The notes below the pieces were generated by a model. It did no database searches, had not been told where the DNA came from, and was given only the letters and a program-made list of their open reading frames with translations. 64,000 bases of DNA from BD2-11 clade cluster bacterium bin43. Its GTDB lineage: Bacteria > Gemmatimonadota > Gemmatimonadetes > Longimicrobiales > Gaopeijiaceae. Both the position numbers and the translations under genes were made by a program. Where the stretch lies: NCBI GenBank assembly GCA_002238605.1, contig MPMR01000014.1:1-64000 (forward strand), given 5' to 3'. Each line of letters opens with the position of its first letter. The first letter of the stretch is position 1. Positions 8,239 through 16,876 of the stretch are shown here, piece by piece.

Positions 8239-9719
8239 GCTTCGAAGTCCTCCTCGACCCGACCCTCCTCCTCTCCCTCGCGGCCGGATCGCTGCTGGGC
8301 ATCGCCATCGGCGCCATCCCCGGCCTCACGGCCACGCTGGCCATCGCCCTGCTGCTGCCGCTCACCTACCAGCTCTCGGCCGCCAACGCGATCGTGATGA
8401 TGGTCGGGATCTTCACCGGAGGGCTCTACGGCGGCTCGATCGCGGCGATCGCGCTCTGCATCCCCGGGGCGCCCGCAAACGCCATGACGATGCTCGACGG
8501 ACACGCGATGGCGCTGCAGGGCCGAACCGGCACCGCCATCGGCATCGCAACCTTCAGCTCCGTCGTTGGCGGCCTGGCCGGGGGCGTGGTGCTGGTTCTC
8601 TTCAGCCCGCAGCTGGCGCGCATCGCGCTCCGCTTCCAGTCCCCGGAGATGTTCGCCCTGGTGGTGCTGGCGCTGGTAGCCGTCGCAACCGTCTCGCGCG
8701 AGTCGCTGACCAAGGGGATGGCGGCCACCGTCATCGGCCTGATGCTCTCGACGGTCGGCATCGACCCGCTGGTGCCGGTGCCGCGCTTCACCCTGGGCTC
8801 GGTGGACCTCCTCGTCGGCCTGCCGCTGATCCCGGTCGTGATCGGCATCTTCGCCTTCACGGAGGTGTTTCATCAGGCGAGCCGGCCGCCCGCGCGGGCG
8901 CTCGAGCACCCGTCCAGCGGTTCGGACGGCGCCTTCGCCTGGTGGAGCGAGGTGCGCCGCGTGGGATGGAAGCCCTTCGTGAAGAACTCCGTGATCGGGA
9001 CGTCGGTGGGAGCCCTGCCCGGCGCCGGCGCAGCGATGGCCGCCTTCTTCGCCTACAGCGAGGCCCGCCGCAGCTCCCCCGAACCGGAGCGCTTCGGAAA
9101 GGGCGCGCCCGAGGGGATCGTCGCTCCCGAGGTCGCCAACAACGCCGTGACCGGCGGCGCGCTGATCCCCCTGCTGGCGCTGGGCATCCCCGGCGACGCG
9201 GTAACGGCCGTGATCCTGGGCGGCCTCGTAATCCACGGTATTACGCCCGGCCCCCAGCTCTTCACCGAGGCCGCGGACCTCATCACCCCGCTCTTCGTTG
9301 CCTACTTCGCCAGCTATCTGCTGATTCTGGTGTTCGGCCTGACGCTGCTTCCATTCTACGCGCGCATCACGCGCGTGCCCCGAAGCATCCTCTTCCCGGC
9401 GATTGCCCCGCTCGCCGTCGTCGCGGCCTTTACTTCGGAGCGAACCACCTTCGCCATCTACGTCGCCGTCGGCATCGGCGTCCTCGGCTACGTCCTGCGC
9501 CGCCTCGGCTATCCGGTGATCCCCGTGCTCCTCGGCCTCATCCTCGGCCCGATGCTCGAGTCCAACTTCCGCCGCGCCCTGATCCTCTCCGAGGGAGATC
9601 CCCTGATCTTCATCTCATCGCCCATCAGCGTTGGGCTGCTCCTCGCCGCCGCCGGTTTCCTTCTCTACGTCGTCCGGGGACAGCGCAAGACGCAGGCTGG
9701 CCTGAGCGGGCGAGCGTAA
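8235..9719 (+). CDS. tctA: Tripartite tricarboxylate transporter large permease (TctA)
   Basis: A 494-aa polytopic protein of normal TctA length. It starts MSFEVLLDP and carries the family signatures GAIPGLTATLAIALLLPLTY, GLYGGSIAAIALCIPGAPAN and, in the second half, GTSVGALPGAGAAMAAFFAY and IPLLALGIPGDAVTAVI. About a dozen hydrophobic segments can be traced. It is the ion-coupled translocation subunit that works with TctB and the receptor TctC. Translation is coupled to tctB by a 4-nt overlap. A convergent amidase operon lies 8 nt beyond its stop. Confidence 0.92.
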   Translation: MSFEVLLDPTLLLSLAAGSLLGIAIGAIPGLTATLAIALLLPLTYQLSAANAIVMMVGIFTGGLYGGSIAAIALCIPGAPANAMTMLDGHAMALQGRTGTAIGIATFSSVVGGLAGGVVLVLFSPQLARIALRFQSPEMFALVVLALVAVATVSRESLTKGMAATVIGLMLSTVGIDPLVPVPRFTLGSVDLLVGLPLIPVVIGIFAFTEVFHQASRPPARALEHPSSGSDGAFAWWSEVRRVGWKPFVKNSVIGTSVGALPGAGAAMAAFFAYSEARRSSPEPERFGKGAPEGIVAPEVANNAVTGGALIPLLALGIPGDAVTAVILGGLVIHGITPGPQLFTEAADLITPLFVAYFASYLLILVFGLTLLPFYARITRVPRSILFPAIAPLAVVAAFTSERTTFAIYVAVGIGVLGYVLRRLGYPVIPVLLGLILGPMLESNFRRALILSEGDPLIFISSPISVGLLLAAAGFLLYVVRGQRKTQAGLSGRA

Positions 9720-9727
9720 GCCGCGGA

Positions 9728-11365
9728 CTAGGCTCCGCTCGGATCCGGCGCCCGCTCCCGGTGGAAGTCCGTCACCGCCTGGTACGCCGCGATCACCGCG
9801 AGCAGCCGCTCCTCGCCGAAGGGCGGCGCCCCGAGCGTGGCCCCGCGCGGCACCCGCGCCCCGGTCGTCTCGTCGGTGTCGAAGCCGATGGGCGTGCACG
9901 CGAGCGGCAGCCCCACGCCGTCGAACGCACCGCCGGCGCTCGTGACCACGACATCGCACTGGTTGAAGAGCTGCGTGACCATGCGGTGGCGCAGGAGGTT
10001 TCGCGCCTGCTGCACCTTTACGTAGGTGTCGGCGCTCTGCAGCATGCCGTTGAGGAAGCGCGGCAGGCGGTCGGCGAAGTTGCGCACGTCCTCGCGCAGC
10101 TGCTCGATGAAGAAGGCGGTGGGATCGCCGTGGGAGCCGCCCAGGGGCGGTGAGGTCAGGGCTTCCCAGTCGTCCGGAAGGCTCACGTCCGGCACGATGG
10201 TCACCGCCGGGTTGCGCTCGAGTTCATCGAGAAAGTCGCGCCTGAGCTGGTTCACCCGCTCGTTGTCCCCTTCGAGATACTCCGGCCAGACGCCGATCCG
10301 GGTGGGCCAGCGCACGCGCGGCCGGTCGCCCCCGAACGGTGTCGCCGCGAGGGCGTAGTTGGGGGGCCGCGGGAGCCCGAGCGTTCTGGGATCGTTCGGA
10401 TCCGGCTGCGCGCACACCTGGAGCAGAATGGCCGCGTCCATGGCGTCGCGCGCCATCACGCCGACGTGGTCGCGCGTGTAGCTGAGCGGGATGATGCCGT
10501 GCAGCGAGATGCGCCCGAACGTGGGCTTGACCGCGGTCAGTCCCTGCGCGGTGGAGGGGCCGATGACCGAGCCCCCGGTCTGCGTGCCCAGCCCGGCCAC
10601 CGCGAGCCGGGCCGCCACGGCCGTGCCGGTGCCGGACGAGGACCCCGACGGGCTGTAGCGCACGTCGTCCGGCGTCCACGCGTTGCGCGTCGTCGGAGTG
10701 GTCGTCCCGTACACGCGCGCCCTGCCTCCGGCCAGGTTGCCCATCTGCGCCTTGCCCACGACCAGGCCGCCCGCCGCGCGCATCAGCGAGACGCAGGTCG
10801 CGTCGTAGTCGGGCTGGAAGCCCTCGTACACCAGCGACCCGCCCTCGGTCAGCAGATCCGCCGTGTAGCAGTTGTCCTTGGGCGCCAGGCACATGCCCCG
10901 GAGCGGGGCGCGCCGCTCATCGTCGGGCGTCCGGGCCAGTTGCGCGAAAAGCGTCTCGCGTGACGGACGGTCGGCGTAGGCCTGGTACGTTCCGTCGAAG
11001 GCCTCGATGCGGTCGACGTACGCCTCGACCAGGTCCCGCGGATCGAGGGCGCCCGTGCGGATCAGGGTCATCGATTCCGACATGGTGAGCTGCGTCAGGT
11101 CGTCGACCTCCTGCACGCGGATGTCGGCGCCGAAGGCCTCCGGGGTCACCGCCGGGCCGCGTGGGCTGGCGACGGCGGGCGCGCGAGCCAGCAGGGTGCC
11201 GGTTGCGGCCGCCGAAGAGACCCACGCCATGCGCTCGAGGAACCATCGCCGCGAAACCCGCTCGTCCTGGGGGGCGGCAACCTCGCTGGCACCGGCGCTT
11301 GCCGTGCGGCCCGACCCGGCTCCATTCCGGGTGCCGCCGGCCTCGGTCCCTCCACCCCCGCTCAC
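9728..11365 (-). CDS. Tat-exported amidase signature-family hydrolase
   Basis: A 545-aa protein. The GTG at 11365 follows GGAGGGAGG with 3-nt spacing and overlaps the stop of the upstream small gene (GTGA). A twin-arginine signal SRRWFLERMAW starts about residue 38, so it should be folded before export. The amidase Ser-cisSer-Lys core is present: Lys near residue 163 (LAPKDNCY), the GSSSGTGTA loop (about 242-250), and the nucleophile-containing GTQTGGSVIGPS (Ser about 266). It should hydrolyse an amide in the periplasm. The substrate is unknown. The operon with gamma-glutamyltransferase suggests processing of amino-acid amides or peptides. Confidence 0.88.
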   Translation of the reverse strand: MSGGGGTEAGGTRNGAGSGRTASAGASEVAAPQDERVSRRWFLERMAWVSSAAATGTLLARAPAVASPRGPAVTPEAFGADIRVQEVDDLTQLTMSESMTLIRTGALDPRDLVEAYVDRIEAFDGTYQAYADRPSRETLFAQLARTPDDERRAPLRGMCLAPKDNCYTADLLTEGGSLVYEGFQPDYDATCVSLMRAAGGLVVGKAQMGNLAGGRARVYGTTTPTTRNAWTPDDVRYSPSGSSSGTGTAVAARLAVAGLGTQTGGSVIGPSTAQGLTAVKPTFGRISLHGIIPLSYTRDHVGVMARDAMDAAILLQVCAQPDPNDPRTLGLPRPPNYALAATPFGGDRPRVRWPTRIGVWPEYLEGDNERVNQLRRDFLDELERNPAVTIVPDVSLPDDWEALTSPPLGGSHGDPTAFFIEQLREDVRNFADRLPRFLNGMLQSADTYVKVQQARNLLRHRMVTQLFNQCDVVVTSAGGAFDGVGLPLACTPIGFDTDETTGARVPRGATLGAPPFGEERLLAVIAAYQAVTDFHRERAPDPSGA

Positions 11366-11634
11366 GATCCTCCCTCCTCGGTCCACGCCACGAACGGCGC
11401 CGGAAAGGCATTCGGCAGGTTGAACTGGGGATCGATGTGGAAGTTGGCGGCCTCGACGTCCTGCCGGAGGATCGAGCGCCCGTTCTCGAGCAGCCGCTCC
11501 CGGTCCATCGGCGCATCCTCATCCGATTCGGGAAGCACCGAGATGTCGATCCCGAGGAGCCTGTAGCGCGTCAGAATGCAGGCGTTGAGTTCTTCGTCCG
11601 TGGGTTCGGGCGGGGTCTGGGGTCGTGGGCGCAT
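11362..11634 (-). CDS. Small conserved-type protein coupled to the amidase
   Basis: A 90-aa acidic cytoplasmic-type protein rich in Asp and Glu, with no signal peptide or transmembrane helix. Its stop overlaps the amidase start by 4 nt and its start is 13 nt after ggt, so it is part of that operon. By position it resembles the accessory small subunits found with some amidases (GatC-like or amidase-chaperone roles), but I see no diagnostic motif. The segment FNLPNAFPAPFVAW is the most conspicuous hydrophobic patch. Function unknown. Confidence 0.7.
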   Translation of the reverse strand: MRPRPQTPPEPTDEELNACILTRYRLLGIDISVLPESDEDAPMDRERLLENGRSILRQDVEAANFHIDPQFNLPNAFPAPFVAWTEEGGS

Positions 11635-11647
11635 GGGTCAATCCTCC

Positions 11648-13483
11648 TCACCAGCCAATCACATAGTCGCTCTTCGCCGGGCTCACGCCGCCGTACATGA
11701 CGCCGGTCTCCGGATCGATCATCACCATCTTCACCGCCCCGGCTCCCGACGCCGCCTGCCGGTAGGGCTGCTGAAGCGGGCTCACCTCCACCTGGTGGCC
11801 GAGCGCCGCCAGCGCCTCGCCGGCCCCCTGGTAGAGCACCTCCGGCATCGTCAGCATGCCCCGCATGCGCCCCGGGTACATCGAGGCGCGGAAGGCCGTG
11901 CTGGTGACCGTCGGCGCCTCCACCGCCTGCTGCACGTTCATGCCGAAATGCACCACCGCCAGGAAGGCCTGCAGCATCGCCTGCGGCTGGTTGTCGCCCC
12001 CGGGAGTGTTCCACGCCAGGTACGGCCTGCCATCCTTGAGCGCCAGCGCCGGGTTGATGGTGTGGCGGGTGCGTTTGCCCGGCTCGAGCACGTTCACGTC
12101 GTCGGGCTCGAGGCCGTAGTAGGGCATGCGGTTGTTCAGGAAGTAGCCGCCGTCCGGGACCACCATCCCGCTGCCGAAGCTCGAATTCACGCTGTGCGTC
12201 ACCGAGACCAGGTTCCCGAAGCGGTCCGCGATGGAGAACGACGAGGTCTCGCCGTCCTCGCGATAGAGAACCTCCGGCCGCGAGACGTCCCCGGACCCGC
12301 TCTCGTACTCCGCGGCCTGGCCCTCCGCCACGGCGGCCATCCCCCGGGGATCGCCGGCCGGAGCCACGCTCATCGCCCGGTCCATGCGAATGAGCCCGCG
12401 CCGCGCGGCCGCGTATTCCTTCGACAGCAGTTCCTGCGTGGGAACGTCGCTGAAGCGCGGGTCGGCCACGTAGCGGTTCCGGTCCGCGAAGGCCAGCTTC
12501 ATCGACTCCGTGACCACGTGCACGTATTCGGCGGAGTTGTGGCCCATCGCCTCCAGGTCGAAGCCCTCGAGGATGTTCAGCGCCATGAGCATCACGATGC
12601 CCTGCGAGTTGGGCGCGCTCTGGTAGACGTCGAGCCCGGCGTAGCTCACCTGGATCGGATCCGCCTCCTCCGCCTCGTAGCCCGCGAGGTCCTCGTAGCG
12701 CAGCAATCCGCCCTGCTTCTCGTAGTAGTCGGCGCTCATCCGCGCCAGCCGCCCGCGGTAGAAGGCGTCGGCGCCCTCGCGCGCGATCTCCTCCAGGGAG
12801 CGGGCAAGGTCCTCCTGCACATACAGGTCGCCCACTCCGAGCAGCCGCCCGTCCGGCATCAGCAGCTCCCGCGAGGCGGGATAGGGGGAGATCTTCTCCA
12901 CCGAACGCGCATGGTGCCCCGCCACCCAGAAGTCGAGGGGATGCCCCTGGCGCGCGGCGCGGATCGCCGGTGCAAGCACCTGTTCCCGGGGCAGGGTCCC
13001 GTAACGCGAGTGGGCCAGCTCGAAGGCGCCCACCGCCCCGGGGACATCTGTTGACAGCGGCCCGGCGCCGGGGATGCCACCCTGGTCCTCGTAGAACTCG
13101 CGCGTCGCGAGCGCGGGCGCGTACCCGGTTCCATTAACGAACACGACGCGGTCCTCCGCAGCGAGGTACGCGACCATGAAGGCGTCGCCCCCGATCCCCG
13201 CCTGGTGCTGTTCCACGACCGTCGTCATGTAAAAGACCGCCGACGCCGCGTCGAAGGCGTTGCCGCCGGCGCGCAGCACCTCTTCGGCGGCCAGCGCCTC
13301 CAGTGGATGCTCCGCCGCGACCATGGCCTCGGTGCCGAGGATGACGGGGCGCCAGACCGGCCGATCGGATGCCTCCTGGGCCCGGGACGGAGGCGCGCCC
13401 GCGGCGGGGAGCAGGAGCAGGAACACGATCGCGCAAGGGACGCGCGCGGCGCTCCGGCCGGTGGTGCGGGAGATTGCGTTCAT
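11648..13483 (-). CDS. ggt: Gamma-glutamyltransferase
   Basis: A 611-aa periplasmic Ntn hydrolase. The start has GAGGAG 9 nt upstream and a signal peptide ending near residue 36. It is made as a precursor that cleaves itself before a catalytic Thr, here at about residue 413 in GETSSFSIADRFGNLVSVTH. Other family blocks are GGNAFDAASAV, QAGIGGDAFM, GTGYAP, SVNSSFGSGMVVP and NNRMPYYG. Family members transfer or hydrolyse the gamma-glutamyl group of glutathione and related peptides. It is first in an operon with a small protein and the Tat amidase. The usual DTTHFS is replaced by ETSSFS, so specificity may differ. Confidence 0.92.
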   Translation of the reverse strand: MNAISRTTGRSAARVPCAIVFLLLLPAAGAPPSRAQEASDRPVWRPVILGTEAMVAAEHPLEALAAEEVLRAGGNAFDAASAVFYMTTVVEQHQAGIGGDAFMVAYLAAEDRVVFVNGTGYAPALATREFYEDQGGIPGAGPLSTDVPGAVGAFELAHSRYGTLPREQVLAPAIRAARQGHPLDFWVAGHHARSVEKISPYPASRELLMPDGRLLGVGDLYVQEDLARSLEEIAREGADAFYRGRLARMSADYYEKQGGLLRYEDLAGYEAEEADPIQVSYAGLDVYQSAPNSQGIVMLMALNILEGFDLEAMGHNSAEYVHVVTESMKLAFADRNRYVADPRFSDVPTQELLSKEYAAARRGLIRMDRAMSVAPAGDPRGMAAVAEGQAAEYESGSGDVSRPEVLYREDGETSSFSIADRFGNLVSVTHSVNSSFGSGMVVPDGGYFLNNRMPYYGLEPDDVNVLEPGKRTRHTINPALALKDGRPYLAWNTPGGDNQPQAMLQAFLAVVHFGMNVQQAVEAPTVTSTAFRASMYPGRMRGMLTMPEVLYQGAGEALAALGHQVEVSPLQQPYRQAASGAGAVKMVMIDPETGVMYGGVSPAKSDYVIGW

Positions 13484-13511
13484 TGCGTCGGCTCCTCACG
13501 GGATTTCGGCG

Positions 13512-13541
13512 TTGACAGGCCCGCCGATGGGCGGATAGTTT
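13512..13541 (+). promoter_or_regulatory. Candidate promoter for exbB-exbD-exbD-tonB
   Basis: TTGACA at 13512-13517 is a perfect -35 hexamer. TAGTTT (13536-13541) sits 18 nt downstream as a weaker -10. It lies in the 156-bp gap between divergent ggt and exbB and points towards exbB. Confidence 0.45.
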
Positions 13542-13639
13542 CGCACTGCTGAAGTAGCGCGCGCGGTGCGTGCTCGCTAGAGTTCCGTCTGCCCGGGCAT
13601 CTGCGATCCCGGTCGAATCCCGTCAAAAGGAAGGCTTCG

Positions 13640-14347
13640 GTGGCCAACGACCAATTCGGACTCCTGACCCTGTTCGCGGACGGCGGATTCATGATGTATC
13701 CGCTGGTTCTGTGCTCGCTTATCGCACTCGGCGTGATGATCGCCAAGTTCTGGACCCTTTGGGCGGCCCACAAGGATACCGCGAAGGTTCTGGCGGAGGT
13801 CGACGAGCTGGCTCGCGCCGGGGACATCGAAGGCGCCATGGCGGCGGCGGGCTCCAAGCGCGGACCGGCGTCGGCCATCCTCATGGCCGGGCTGCGGCGC
13901 ATCAAGGGGCGCGAGGTCGGCGAGGGCGAGATCGAGCAGGCCGTCAGCACCGTCGGCACCATCGAACTCGGCTTTCTGGAGCGCGGGCTGGTGGTGCTCG
14001 CGACCATCGCCAACGTGGCCCCCCTCATGGGCTTCCTGGGCACGGTGGCGGGCATGATTCTGGCCTTCGCGTCGATCGAGGCCGCGGGAAGCGTCGATCC
14101 GGCGCTCGTCGCCGGCGGGATCAAGGTGGCGCTCCTCACCACCGCATCCGGGCTCGCGATTGCGATTCCGGTCAACATCGGATACAACTTCTTCGTCACG
14201 CGGATCGACAAGCTGATCGTCGATATGGAGCAGGGCACGCAGGCAATCCTGAACGTCACCTGGGATCTGGAGAACGCCGGCCAGCTGACCGTGGTCGCCA
14301 GGGATCCGATCACTGCCCTCTCCCCGCCCCCGCCGAGCCTCTCCTGA
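13640..14347 (+). CDS. exbB: MotA/TolQ/ExbB proton channel protein
   Basis: A 235-aa inner-membrane protein. GTG start with AAGGAAGG 6 nt upstream. It has the ExbB layout: one N-terminal helix (FMMYPLVLCSLIALGVMIAKF), a cytoplasmic domain, then two helices with LVVLATIANVAPLMGFLGTVAGM and VALLTTASGLAIAIPVNIGYN. The conserved small-residue and Thr pattern that lines the proton path is visible. It forms a pentameric channel around ExbD and powers TonB for outer-membrane receptor transport. Confidence 0.93.
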   Translation: MANDQFGLLTLFADGGFMMYPLVLCSLIALGVMIAKFWTLWAAHKDTAKVLAEVDELARAGDIEGAMAAAGSKRGPASAILMAGLRRIKGREVGEGEIEQAVSTVGTIELGFLERGLVVLATIANVAPLMGFLGTVAGMILAFASIEAAGSVDPALVAGGIKVALLTTASGLAIAIPVNIGYNFFVTRIDKLIVDMEQGTQAILNVTWDLENAGQLTVVARDPITALSPPPPSLS

Positions 14348-14430
14348 CGCGGGCGTGATGGGAACGATACGGCGAACGAAACGGTAGAGTAAGGATTACG
14401 GAACAGCCGCGAGCGGCGGGAGGTTGGAAG

Positions 14431-14856
14431 ATGGCCGTACTGCAGAACAAGAAATCCAAGGTCAGCGACGAGGTCCCCACCTCTTCGATGGCGGACATCG
14501 CCTTCCTGCTGCTCATCTTCTTTCTGGTGACCACGGTCTTCCCGAAGGACAGCGGGCTGGCGGTAGTGCTTCCCGAGTCTGCCGAAGAGGTCCAGGTGAG
14601 CCAGCGCAACATCCTGCACCTCTCCGTCCTCCCCAACGGCCTGGTGGACGTGAAGAGGGGAGAGAGCACGCAGATTCAGCAGGTGCGCGCCAACGATGTT
14701 GAAGCCATCTGGCGCCAGGGGGTGACCGAGAACCCCAACCTGATCGCCGCGGTCAAGACCCACCCGAACGCTCCCTACAGGTTCATGGTGGATGTTCTCG
14801 ACGCCCTGCAGACCGCCGGGGCGGAACGCATTTCCCTGCAGCTGCTGGAGGATTGA
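14431..14856 (+). CDS. exbD: ExbD/TolR biopolymer transport protein, copy 1
   Basis: A 141-aa protein with a cytoplasmic N-terminus, one transmembrane helix (MADIAFLLLIFFLVTTVF, whose Asp is the conserved protonatable residue of the family) and a periplasmic domain. GGGAGG precedes the ATG. It is the first of two ExbD paralogues in the operon, which may form a heteromeric pair inside the ExbB pentamer. Confidence 0.93.
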   Translation: MAVLQNKKSKVSDEVPTSSMADIAFLLLIFFLVTTVFPKDSGLAVVLPESAEEVQVSQRNILHLSVLPNGLVDVKRGESTQIQQVRANDVEAIWRQGVTENPNLIAAVKTHPNAPYRFMVDVLDALQTAGAERISLQLLED

Positions 14857-14859
14857 CCG

Positions 14860-15309
14860 ATGAGTATCAAGCAGGGCGGATTCTCGCGCAAATCGAAGGC
14901 TTCCGACGAGATCCCTTCTTCGTCGCTGGCCGATATCGCATTCCTGCTTCTCATTTTCTTCATGGTCACCACGGTGTTCCGCACCAGCAAGGAGCGGCCC
15001 ATCGAGTGGGCCGCGGCCGAGGCCGCAGAGAAGATCGACGAGAAGAGAGACGACATCCTCCACGTGTGGGTTGAGCGCAACGGCGAGGTCTGGGTGAACG
15101 ACCGCAGCATCACCATGACCACCCTGTCCAACATCGTGGCGCCGCGGTACGCGGCCTCGGACCGGCGCCTGGTGATTTCCTTGCGCGCGGACACGGACGT
15201 TCCGTATCAGTTCGTGAATCAGGTCCAGGAGGAGCTGCAGGAAGCCAACGTTGTCCGGGTCGTATTCGCGACCGAGCTGGAACGCCGCATGACGAGGGAG
15301 AGACGATGA
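14860..15309 (+). CDS. exbD: ExbD/TolR biopolymer transport protein, copy 2
   Basis: A 149-aa second ExbD with helix LADIAFLLLIFFMVTTVF and the same conserved Asp. It starts 3 nt after the first copy behind GGAGG and overlaps tonB by 4 nt (ATGA). Its periplasmic domain is clearly different from copy 1, so the two are paralogues rather than a recent duplication. Tandem distinct ExbDs are common in Bacteroidota and Gemmatimonadota. Confidence 0.93.
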   Translation: MSIKQGGFSRKSKASDEIPSSSLADIAFLLLIFFMVTTVFRTSKERPIEWAAAEAAEKIDEKRDDILHVWVERNGEVWVNDRSITMTTLSNIVAPRYAASDRRLVISLRADTDVPYQFVNQVQEELQEANVVRVVFATELERRMTRERR

Positions 15310-15995
15310 ACGACACAGATTTCGAGCAGACGCATCAGGACGCCGTCCCGCACGAGACCGCGAACGACCGCTTCAAGAAGTCGTTCAACACCTGGTTCTG
15401 GGGATCGGTGGTGGCCGCGACCGTGGTTCATTTCGCGATGTTCATGTTCTGGCCGACCTTGACCGCGGAGGACGTCTCCTTCGATTCCGAGGAGCTCGTG
15501 GCGATCGAACTCCCGCCCGAGATCGAGATTCCCCCGCCGCCCCAGGCGATCAGCCGGCCCGCGACCCCCGTGATCGCCGCGGCCGACATCAGCGAGGACA
15601 TCACGATCGCGCCGACCACGTTCGAGGACAATCCGGTCGAGGAGCTGCCTCCTCCGCCGGACGAGGAGGCCGTCGACATCTCCGCGGCGCCCACGTTCAC
15701 GCCCTACACGGTGCGCCCCGACCTCACCAACGAGCGCGAGGTGCAGCGTGCGCTGGAGCGGGAGTACCCCCCGATCCTGCGTGACGCGGGCATCGGCGGG
15801 ACCGTGAACGTGCACTTCTTCATCGACGAGGAAGGCATGGTGCAGAGAACGCTGGTGGCGCAGACCTCGGGACACGCTTCCCTCGACGAGGCGGCGCTGC
15901 GCGTGGCCAACGTGTTCCGGTTCACCCCGGCGCTCAATCTGGACAAGATCGTGCCGGTGTGGATCGCGATTCCCATTACCTTCCAGACGCGTTAG
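15306..15995 (+). CDS. tonB: TonB energy-transducing protein
   Basis: A 229-aa protein. A cytoplasmic tail of about 30 residues, one helix near residues 33-53 (WGSVVAATVVHFAMFMFW), a proline-rich periplasmic linker (EIEIPPPPQ, LPPPPDEE) and a C-terminal TonB domain (REYPPILRDAGIGGTVNVHF, then NVFRFTPALN). It links the ExbBD motor to TonB-dependent outer-membrane receptors. It is the last gene before the strong terminator at 16021. Confidence 0.93.
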   Translation: MNDTDFEQTHQDAVPHETANDRFKKSFNTWFWGSVVAATVVHFAMFMFWPTLTAEDVSFDSEELVAIELPPEIEIPPPPQAISRPATPVIAAADISEDITIAPTTFEDNPVEELPPPPDEEAVDISAAPTFTPYTVRPDLTNEREVQRALEREYPPILRDAGIGGTVNVHFFIDEEGMVQRTLVAQTSGHASLDEAALRVANVFRFTPALNLDKIVPVWIAIPITFQTR

Positions 15996-16020
15996 TCGCT
16001 TCGGACGGTCCGAGCCGGAC

Positions 16021-16060
16021 AGGAACCCCGCCGGAGCTTCCGGCGGGGTTCCTTTGGTTT
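16021..16060 (+). terminator. Strong intrinsic terminator after tonB
   Basis: A perfect 14-bp stem, AGGAACCCCGCCGG (16021-16034) and CCGGCGGGGTTCCT (16040-16053), with a 5-nt loop, followed by TTGGTTT. It lies 25 nt after the tonB stop and ends the exb-ton operon. Confidence 0.9.
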
Positions 16061-16080
16061 ATGGACGACGGAATGGATTG

Positions 16081-16809
16081 ATGTATCCGGAAAGGCTGAA
16101 GGAGACGCTGCCCCGCGTCCGCGACGAGGTCGAGGAGGCCGCGCGCCGAAGCGGACGCACCGGCGCCGACGTGACGCTGGTGGCGGTGACCAAGAGCCAC
16201 CCGCTGGCGGCGGTGGAGGCGGCGCTCGGCGCGGGCATCCGGGACATCGGCGAGAACCGGGTGGAGGAGCTCCAGGTCAAGGCGGGAGCGCTGGAGGGCC
16301 GGCCGGCCCCGCGCTGGCACATGATCGGCCACCTCCAACGCCGCAAGGCCCCACGCGTAATCGGGATCTGCGACCTCCTGCACTCGGTGGATACGCTTCG
16401 GCTGGCGGAGCGGCTCGACCGCTTCGTGCCCGCCGGCGCCGCTCCGCTTCCGGTGCTGGTGCAGGTGAACATCTCCGGAGAGGTAGCCAAGAGCGGCGTC
16501 TCCCCCGAAGAAGCGCGCGAGGCCATCCACCGGATCACCGAGCTGCCGGGGCTGGCGGTGCGCGGTCTCATGACCATGGCGCCGTTCACCGATCGCGAAA
16601 GCGTCCTGCGCGACGCGTTCCGCGCCCTGCGCCGGCTGCACGAGGAGCTGCGGAGGCTGGAGGGATACCAGGGGGAACACCTGTCGATGGGGATGACCAA
16701 CGACTTCGGCATCGCGATCGAGGAGGGCAGCACCATGGTCCGGATCGGCACGGCGCTTCTGGGGCCTCGTCCAGGCGCCCCTGCGCGGCGGACGGGGACG
16801 GTCGCGTGA
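16081..16809 (+). CDS. yggS: YggS-type pyridoxal-phosphate homeostasis protein
   Basis: A 242-aa alanine-racemase-fold protein of the YggS/PROSC family. The PLP-binding Lys is in VAVTKSHPL (residues ~35-43). Other blocks are GENRVEELQVK, WHMIGHLQRRK, LVQVNISGEVAKSGVSPEE, GLMTMAPF and LSMGMTNDFGIAIEEGSTMVRIGTALLG. It binds and buffers PLP in the cytoplasm and has no known catalytic activity. The ATG at 16081 is chosen because upstream codons fall in the terminator tail. Confidence 0.92.
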   Translation: MYPERLKETLPRVRDEVEEAARRSGRTGADVTLVAVTKSHPLAAVEAALGAGIRDIGENRVEELQVKAGALEGRPAPRWHMIGHLQRRKAPRVIGICDLLHSVDTLRLAERLDRFVPAGAAPLPVLVQVNISGEVAKSGVSPEEAREAIHRITELPGLAVRGLMTMAPFTDRESVLRDAFRALRRLHEELRRLEGYQGEHLSMGMTNDFGIAIEEGSTMVRIGTALLGPRPGAPARRTGTVA

Positions 16810-16823
16810 CGACGGCGACCGGG

Positions 16824-16876
16824 ATGAGCACGGCAACCACATGAGCGCGACCGGGGCGAGCGCGGCTACCACATGA
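16824..16876 (+). other. Two tandem micro-ORFs coupled to the purine nucleoside phosphorylase start
   Basis: ATG at 16824 opens a 6-codon frame (MSTATT) whose TGA overlaps the ATG at 16841. That opens an 11-codon frame (MSATGASAATT) whose TGA overlaps the ATG at 16873 of the next gene. The units are imperfect copies of the same sequence (ATGAGC...ACCACATGA). They may be a duplication of the start region or a translational-coupling leader. Confidence 0.5.
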
